Shown piece after piece: positions 51,401 through 60,400 of a DNA stretch of 64,000 nucleotides. The notes below the pieces were generated by a model. It saw nothing but the letters and a program-made list of their open reading frames with translations, did not search any database and was not told the DNA's origin. How positions within the stretch are numbered: position 1 is the first letter of the stretch; every line of letters starts with the position of its first letter. The translations under genes and the position numbers were made by a program. The DNA comes from Colias croceus (lineage: Eukaryota > Arthropoda > Insecta > Lepidoptera > Pieridae): contig NC_059554.1 of assembly GCF_905220415.1 (NCBI RefSeq), positions 9,015,001-9,079,000 on the forward strand. Direction: 5' to 3'.

Positions 51401-54400
51401 TTTACAATAGATGTTAATTCTAACTTATTATAGACATTTCTCAATTGGTTTAGAATCAACGACATGTAATATAAAACATTTGGTTTAGAATCAACGACAT
51501 GTAATATAAAATGTATTTACTTCAAAGTCAATACCTGAAACAATCGCATTTAATATTCCCATACTCTATATCTATTTGCGAATGCTCGTACTATTCATAA
51601 GTCACAGTTTAATATAACTCCACATGGAGTAGTGTACGGAGCGTGTTTGCCAACAAACAGTAAACATTAATCTTGAGTCCTCTAATTCGTCTTATCTTGC
51701 CATCCGATATATTGCTTAGATTTAGTTTATGTCATTGCATTTGGATATCGTTTAGGAAGTTTTATAATATCGTAGGTTGCAGTAATAAGTTAAATGTAAA
51801 CCTTTTTAATAACTAGAAACTATTAACAAAGCTTAATAATAACTTCTATCTTCTATTTATTATCAGATTTGACAAGGTTATCAACTTTCCAAACGAAATT
51901 TTCATTCCAAATGTCAAGGTGCAGTTAAGAAATGTAATAGCTTTTAAATTAGAAACGAATTTTGTTTTTCAATATCTTGATTGATGATTGATGACATTAT
52001 TTGATTTAGAGAAAATATGTGATTTTAGATTTTTATATATTGTTACTTGTTCTACTCGCTAATTAGGTATTCGTTTTGTTTTAGAATTATTAAGGTAAAG
52101 TCATCTCCTTGAAAATTTAGAAATAAACTATGGTTTTCTTTAATTTTCTCTTAAATTTCTTGAAAAATCTTTTATATTTTGAAAAGCATTACATAAAACA
52201 AATTCAACAGCTTATGTCTACGCCATTTAAAATTCACGTTCATTTTTCAAGCGCTGTTTTAGCTGAAGACGCTCCTTTATCTTATATGTTATAATAAATT
52301 CAGAATAAAGCGATTCACGTGACGTATACAAGACTGATTGTATCAGTTTTGTTCAGTTACGTGTATTTCAAATCTATATTTGTTAGCGTTTCTGACTGAA
52401 CATGAAACAGCTGCATACGATAAGCTTGTTTAGCTTTATATTGCATCATTTGTTATTATTTGATGTCTGTTTTATTGGACGATTTTATAAAATTTTAAAT
52501 TATTTTAGAGGGTAGTTTGCGTATATGTTTTAACATTTAACAAAGGGCTTTTGATGTGTTTGTTTATTATCATTTAATGATGAAGTATGTATAATTAAGA
52601 AAATTCAAAATAGGAATATTTTTATAAATATAAATTAACCACAATTAAAATATATAGGATATCATACTTCGGTTAAAATTAATGTACCTAATTAATGTAC
52701 ATTGCACATTTATAAATAATACATACAGTTCAATAAAATACCAAGTCATACTTCCACGAATTGAAGTAATATTTCTGCTTCGAATATATTGTCACTACGC
52801 TTAATGTCCCGCGACTGTGGTTTATTCAATAAATGATTCAATATGAAAAAAGTTTCTACCCGCAAACTGCTTCGCGTTGTATCAATAATGTAACATCTGC
52901 TATGAACTATTTTACGAGAGATATTTTAGGCGGAGCATACGCGAGCGATGTAACGCTGCGTTTTTGTAGAGATCTATACTAGAATAAACTTTTGTAAACT
53001 ATAGAGTTAGGAAAGCTTTATGCTTTAGAATCTAATCTGTAGATTGATGTTATTTTATTATGTTACTAGCTTTCCGCCCGCGGCTTCGCCCGCGCTGTCA
53101 AAGAAAAACCCGCATAGTTCCCGTTCCCGTGGGATTTCCGGGGTTGCGTCATTTTCCCGGGATAAAAAGTAGCCTATGTCCTTTCTTGGGTATCAAAATA
53201 TCTCCATACCAAATTTAATCTAAATTGGTTCAGTAGTTTAGGCGTGATTGAGTAACAGACAGACAGACAGAGTTACTTTCGCATTTATAATATCATAGTA
53301 TGGATGGTAATGGTAGTGAGAGATCTTTTATTTTTAGCAAATGATAATTATTAGTAATTATTTTTCAAAAGCTTGAGAAGATAAGATTAAAATGGTACAT
53401 ATTTTTATATTTTTCATTTAAATTTTAATGTAAAAGATCGTAGTTTTCATAATCAAAACTAATTTTTAGCTCAAAGTAATAATTATTTAAAAAAGTTGTA
53501 AATCTAATATTTAAAAATAAACGCTTGTTCTAAAGTTTGCCTAATACTGTCAAGGATTGATATCTTTAGAGATAACTCCGAATGCTCGACTAAAGATTTC
53601 GAGGATGTATAAGCTCCTTTCAGCTTCCGTTCGTAAAGCTTTTCATCTCTTTCAAATGCTATGACAAAGAGCGAGACGGCATAATAGTTTATTGTATGGT
53701 ACTGCTGAGTAGTTGAATTATGACGTGAATTAATAGAGGTATTGCCAAATAAATTTAGTGATACATAATATATTATTTGGTTATCTTTAAACTATTTATC
53801 ATTTTATATCCGCGGTTAATATTTCGTCTGCATCAGTTTATTACAGGTCCGTAAAACTTGCACGGTGAAATCGACGAAATGTTTATTTATTTATGAAGTT
53901 AGATGGTGTTGTAAAAATTGTTTGTAGACGTACTAATAAGGAATTAGCTGAAAACCCCATTAACATGATGCCATTTTCTTGTAAACTTAAAACGAAACCA
54001 CCGGATGAGCTATGCTTTAGGCTCAAAAATTGATTTAATCAATCATAATTGTAAGCAACTGTTTACAAGTGGGTATAAGTAGGTAATTTTTGTTCAATGA
54101 AAACATCAATATCTTTTTAAAATCAAAACTTGTACAATAAGTCAACAACCAATAATAGTCGCTTAGTTTAAACTTCGCACGTCATTTATTGCTTCAATGT
54201 AAACAGGCAAGACATTTTCGTCGTGTAAAAGTATCAAAAAGCTCCAGCTAATAACCAATTTCCTACCCAGGTATCAGCGGTAGTAGACGACGTGTACTCG
54301 GAGCACGCGCACGTGGCGGGCTCGTTCACGATGCTAGCGAGCTCGCGCGCGCACGTGGGCGGCTCGCTCAACACGCGCGCGCTGCCCGGCGCACGAGTGC

Positions 54401-57400
54401 ACACTAACTTCATCGGCTGCTTGAAGAAGGTACGCTTGTAGTGTAGTGTAGTGTGTACACACTTTAGGGCGGCCATACACGGACAGCTCGAGCAGTCAAC
54501 TACCGACCGCTCGAGCAGTCCGTGTACGTGGCTCAGCCGTTAACTGCTCGAGCTGCCCGTGTACGGCTGCTCTAGTACGCTATCCACCATACGTGGGTAG
54601 TTAGTGTATGCTAACATAAAGCTGCTATAAACAGGTATGCGGGTAGTTTGAGATGATTGATAGCTTGCTTTGGCTTGTAGTTTGGTGGGTAGCTGCACTA
54701 ACGTTATTGGCTCTTTGAAAAGGTATGCGGGTGAGTTGTAGGTGAGGTGTACTTGCGTTTATAGGGTTGTGTGTAGTAAGTACAAACTTTTTGGGTGTTT
54801 TAAAAAGAGTTTAGATGTTTAACGACAACTCTCAAGAAAAAAAAACATCCATCTGAAAGTATGCATTCATTCTTCCACTATTTTATATCAATAAGACAAT
54901 GTAATTCACAATTCAATTTTAAAGTAAGAATTGAAAAAAAAAAACATTTTATTTGTACGTTTACGTTTTATAAACGACCTTTTTAGCAGCGTCTATAATA
55001 TAACTATATTAAAACCTACTTGAAATATGTGGGAAAATTTTCAGCTGTCAAATAATTACGTACACTCGCTTCAGTTCACGACTACAATATGAGACTGCTT
55101 ACAGTATTTTTATTTTGAAAATGTTATAACTAATGTTTATTCTTTTTTCTTCTTTTGTTACTTTTAAATACTCCGTAGTAACAATAATTTTTCTATATAA
55201 ATCTGGTATCAAAATAACACATAGTATTAGAGGTGATTTCATACCGATGTTTTAAATCGTATTTATATTTTCTTTATTCTGTATAGATCTGTGTCATCTA
55301 TTTTAAAGAAACTATGAAATTTTAAACTACAATCTACTTAGTTACAGCAGAATAGTAATATTGATAAACATTTTGCATCTCAAATTGTAGTTCTACAACT
55401 GGAGTAGTTGCTAGTCTTGATATAACTACAAACTAGAATTACTATTCTAGAAGCTTCCACTAGTTCATTATTTACTAGGATTCACAGCTATGTATTGATA
55501 TCATTTTACTTCTAGTATTAAATAGTCAGAGAAAGTTATTGGCAAGGAATAAATTTAAAAGGGGAATAAAATTTACTGGGAAAATGACTGACCCGATATG
55601 ACATCGAATAGCATGGCTTAATTGATTTAAACCTGCATACTATGTAGTCGTTTTCAATTACCTACCGGTTGCTTGTTTTGACATACTTACGTTTATCACG
55701 ATGAAAAAGTGTGACTTGTAGTGCACTTGCTCGTAAAACGATTTATACTCATTGGCCCTTCATCTTGACGTTTTCAAAACATTTCCATTCACGTAAATTG
55801 AAACAAGTTTTCTGTAATAATAATGCCATGTCCTTTATTTAATAAGAATAAAACGCTCGAAATTCCCTACAAAACGCTCTAAGCGCAAATCAACATACGC
55901 ATCGACTTGGATTGACGACTCGTGAGCGTTCAGCCGCTTCGAACGTTTTTTTGGGCAGTTTAGCTACTGTTTGTGTAGTGTTTACTGTGTGTAACTTTTC
56001 TTAAAGGTCGGAATTTTCATACAAACTCTATAAGTTTTAACATTCCACTAAAAACAATATCACAATCTTCTCCCAGGTGGAATTCTCAGCGGATACACTT
56101 AGACTGAACCTCATAGACCTGGCGCGGACGGGCAGCAAACTGATCACGGTCACGGGCCGGCTGGAATACGCTTGTACGGCCACGGACTCGGCTGATCCCG
56201 TCACTTTTGTGACTAGAGACGCGCATTTGGTGAGTGATAGTTGGTAGTTTTTGAGAGTGAGGGTATTCTGAATTGATATACTGTGTTTGATAAAATGTGT
56301 AGTTATTACAAATGATGAATGATTTTTTCAGGAACTTTTACGTGACAGACTAATTATTATTTTTCTTAAATATGTAAACTACATAATTATCAGCTAAATT
56401 CGTTAATAATATTAAAAATTTGCAAGAAGTTAACATTTTTGTTCGATTTCATACACAACCATAAACTACGGAGAACAATAGTAATAATTCCAAACACTGA
56501 AATCTTGCAAACTTCCATAAGATCATTTCTCGATTATCTTACTTTATCATATTATTCCATAAACTGCAGCATAATACGAGAAATAAATTTGCGGTGTCCA
56601 CTGGAACTACATTTATCGACCGCAATAACATTAACTTGGTCGATACAATTTGCTAAATGGGAATCAGTGTGTCCGTTTCAGTCAACAAATCAACTTTGCG
56701 AATGCGTCAGTCGCATTTTAATTGCTTTTATTATAAAGGGCTTACAATGCCTTGCTTTCGTTTGAATAAATTCGTTTTATTGGACGTTCAATAACATCAC
56801 ATTCGGTCAGTTGATATTAAAACGATGCTTTCGTTGGTAATAATTATTGCCCATCAAAATTGTGTTTATATTAATTGGATCTTTGTAGCTTTCATTCGAT
56901 CCATAACGATATCTCGTTCATATTTTTACGGCTTCAAACTCTTCTTAGTATACTACAAAATGTTATGGAGATTTTATTTAACTGGTGGCATATTCTTTGT
57001 GGCTTTATAAACAAAAACACCTTACTCAAATGTTTTATGTTTTCCCGTCACCTTGTCACCACAATTATGCTTCTATGAGCCTCTATGAAGAACAACAAAG
57101 GTATCATCTAACAATAAAACAAGCTCGGCGTCTACTATAAATAGACTTGACCCAATTTAATGTTCATCTCATTTGCCATTTGCCACAATAACCTACCACA
57201 CCTCATTAGTTGACAATACTCCATCAGACTGAGCACCAATTAAAAACGGTCGCGAAAAATCTATAACCCGACCCATTAGAGGAAACCGGCGCTGTAACGA
57301 GGGTCCTTGAAACTGCGGACTCTCGAATTTGGTCGAGAGTTCTCTCTATCTGATTAGATCGGAACTCGGAACTGACTTCATTCGATTTGCGATCGCTTTG

Positions 57401-60400
57401 CAGTAATGGCGAAATGTTATTTATTGGATTTTGGCGGGCCCTTTGGTGGAGATATATTATTGTTAGAAGCTGAAGCATTTACTAATTCATTTTTACTCTA
57501 TAAGCAATATGAACCTGTGTGAATTTAATATTTACCTATTTTGACATTTATGGAAGTACACATATATACATATAATATCCAGAAATGTGCTTCTTGTATT
57601 TGGAAATTCTATTAGAAGCTCTGAAACATTTTCTGTAAATTATATTTACTAAATGTTACAGACGGTTAAATAGACATTTGATTTTGGACAGATTTTTAAT
57701 TTGATAATTGGATTGTAATTAAGTGAGGGCTAGGGAAAATCTACTAATTATTAATTTTCTCTATTAGTTCCAATTTAGGTAAATTAGAAAATCACTAATT
57801 AAGAATTATGTTATATAGAAATACAAACTCTATATCTATTATTATAATGTTCAATTTAGCCAAAATAACTTAATGCTTCACAACACCGAGCTACTCAAAT
57901 ATTTACAAGACGTGGACTGATTTTCGTATGGAATTTTATATTATTTGCTTTAATATAATAAACATATTTTCTTTTAGCTCACGAGATAATAAAGAGAGTA
58001 AACAATTTTATTAAATCAACATGTTTTCTGCTATTTTGTTGACATTAAAAGATGATTGCTTTCGCTACAATAATAAATTATTTAATATTGTATTTTATTT
58101 ATTTTATCATCGACTGGGAACTGAATGTAAATAAATACGAAAAAAAAAAACAACTATAATGTAGAACTTACTCAGTACTCCGGTATAAATGATGAAAACC
58201 TTAAAATAATTCCACGGATGCTATCAATCTATATCAAGACAAATGATAAATGAATAAAGATTAGTAAAATTACAAAGCAACGAATAATATTGTGATCGAT
58301 AAAATGAATGTAATAAATAAATGAAAACGGAAGTTATATAAAGTACCACAGTAATTGTCCGTATTTATGCAAAATGGAACCACTCGACAAAGGAGAATGG
58401 CAAACTCCCATAGGACTCTGGGCCTGATCGTTACACTGATGATTTATGGGTGATTAAATAGATAAAAATATACAGACTCTATGAATATAATAATTATAGA
58501 TCTTTTCTATGGGATAGCAGAGATATTGGGATATTGATTAAGATCAATTTTGAATATTACGTTACTAAGGCCCTTCTGCCATTAGGTACGATACTTCCAG
58601 AATACGATACTCGCGTAGAATACTACTTAGATATTTGCTGGCTACCCGATGCTCGCATATCATGCGACTGAAAAATGACTAAATTCATCATTATTGTGCC
58701 TCGTTTTTGTGGACCGACGTTATAATAATAATAATTCATTTATTTATTGCAACAACAGTTACGTCGTTATGTCGAGCAATCAGCAATTCCAGTGACGAAG
58801 AAGCTCTTGCAGTTTTTCTTTTTTATAGAAATAGAAGACGCCAACGTAAGAGTAAGAAGTACTGGATATAATTGTAGAGTTTTTGTAGCCGAACGAGAAC
58901 TACAACATGATGATTAGATATTTTTATCTTTCTAACGAAGAGATACGCGCGAGGGTCGAGACGCGATGCAAAAGCGACCGACACGGTGAGTAGTGCTATA
59001 CTAGTCGCGGACGTGTAGGATACCAGTAGCGTAGTGTGCGAGCCTACATAAAAATGTATGTGAGATACTCCGCGGCGACTAGTCTCCGAGACTTGCAGGA
59101 TACTTGAATCGCCTATGCGTATCGTAATGGGAGAAGGGCCTAAAACTTCACTCAAATGTCAAACAACAAACATAAACAAATCACTCATCACTGACACAAT
59201 TATGATTAATAATTTGACATTTTATTAATGGCCAGCTACCTAAATAAAATGTTATAATTATTATTGATTAAGTAAAACATGTTTTTATTTTATAGAATGA
59301 TCTAAATAAATTAAGATATGTGTTAAAAATAAGTTAAGTTTTGCTTCTGATTTATAAAGCATTTGAATTCAATAAAATTAAAAATGAAATATAGAGATTC
59401 ATTCGTATTAATCGATATATTCGACTTTTTTACTCCTGACAACACTGACAATCTCTGCTTGATAAGACCGGTAGTCATAGAAATCTAAATAACAATGCCG
59501 GTAGTGAACACATTATCTTTTTTTTCAAAGATTTGTTTTCCCATAGAATCAGAACTAAATATTTTACCAAGAATTACTAAAAATAACATAATGAATTTTA
59601 AATATATTATGATTTCTGTAACAGTTAGGCCCAGTTTCGCCATTCTCCTTTGCTTTTTTCCGTTTCTTGAAGAATACTCATTTAAAAGTGGTCTAAATTC
59701 TTATACAAACAAGAACCACATGAATTTTACCTTGGAAACAAGGTATACTAAAAGCAGAAAGGAACCACCAGCAACAACGAATAATACATATGAAGCAAAA
59801 CCGAACCACAGCACCACGGGACTGCTTTGTTCATACAAATAAACGATATTACTATCATGTCATTATATACAAAACAGATCCGCAGATACTTGGTACCGTT
59901 ATACATTACACATATTTCTATTAATAACAATTATTTTTAATACACAAAATGGAACCAGGTTTCTATGGTATGGTTACGCGTAAAATAAATTCATAATTTA
60001 ATTGTAATTTTTTATTGCAAAATAAAACCACAAGCATTCGGTTCTATCATGCATAAATAAATATTGTAAAACATCCAGAAACCCATCATCGCTATTCGGA
60101 ACCAAATGCCTTGACATTGTGCACAATGCAGAATCTTTCTCATCTTTAAACAACGTATTTCATTACGTCTTATATAGCTCAAAGTGCAAAACTCCAATTT
60201 TTAAAGTAAAACGTCGAACATCTGTCAATATAGGTGACATTCAGCGAAGTATTTCGAATACGTGACGGCCGTTTTTTTTCTCCGCGAAGTAAGTTCTATT
60301 GTTTTTGTTAATTACCTTTAAAATTAAATGTGAAAATGTTTAGTAATAAATAAATAAGGAAGCAATTGGAAAGAAAAGCATTGGAGATGAACACCGAAGA

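Larger units (their letters stand above)
50213..54270 (+). other. Nrx-1 intron of 4.1 kb
   Basis: Holds Lep1-like copies (50900-51059 and 53066-53306) and a 35-nt tandem duplication (51445-51511). 51.6-53.0 kb and 53.3-54.2 kb show nothing recognisable. Confidence 0.6.

Noticed and set aside
54234..54476. 80-codon minus-strand frame over the GC-rich LNS2 exon
   Set aside because: Shadow of the real exon caused by its high GC content.
57224..57478. 84-codon minus-strand frame in a GC-richer block
   Set aside because: No coding signal beyond being open; contains only a short 7-bp stem.
58823..59155. 110-codon minus-strand frame
   Set aside because: Lies inside the Harbinger-like element, antisense to its transposase remnant.
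59495..59842. 115-codon plus-strand frame near the nested gene
   Set aside because: No recognisable domain, overlaps repeated GGAACCA motifs, and an equally long frame lies opposite.
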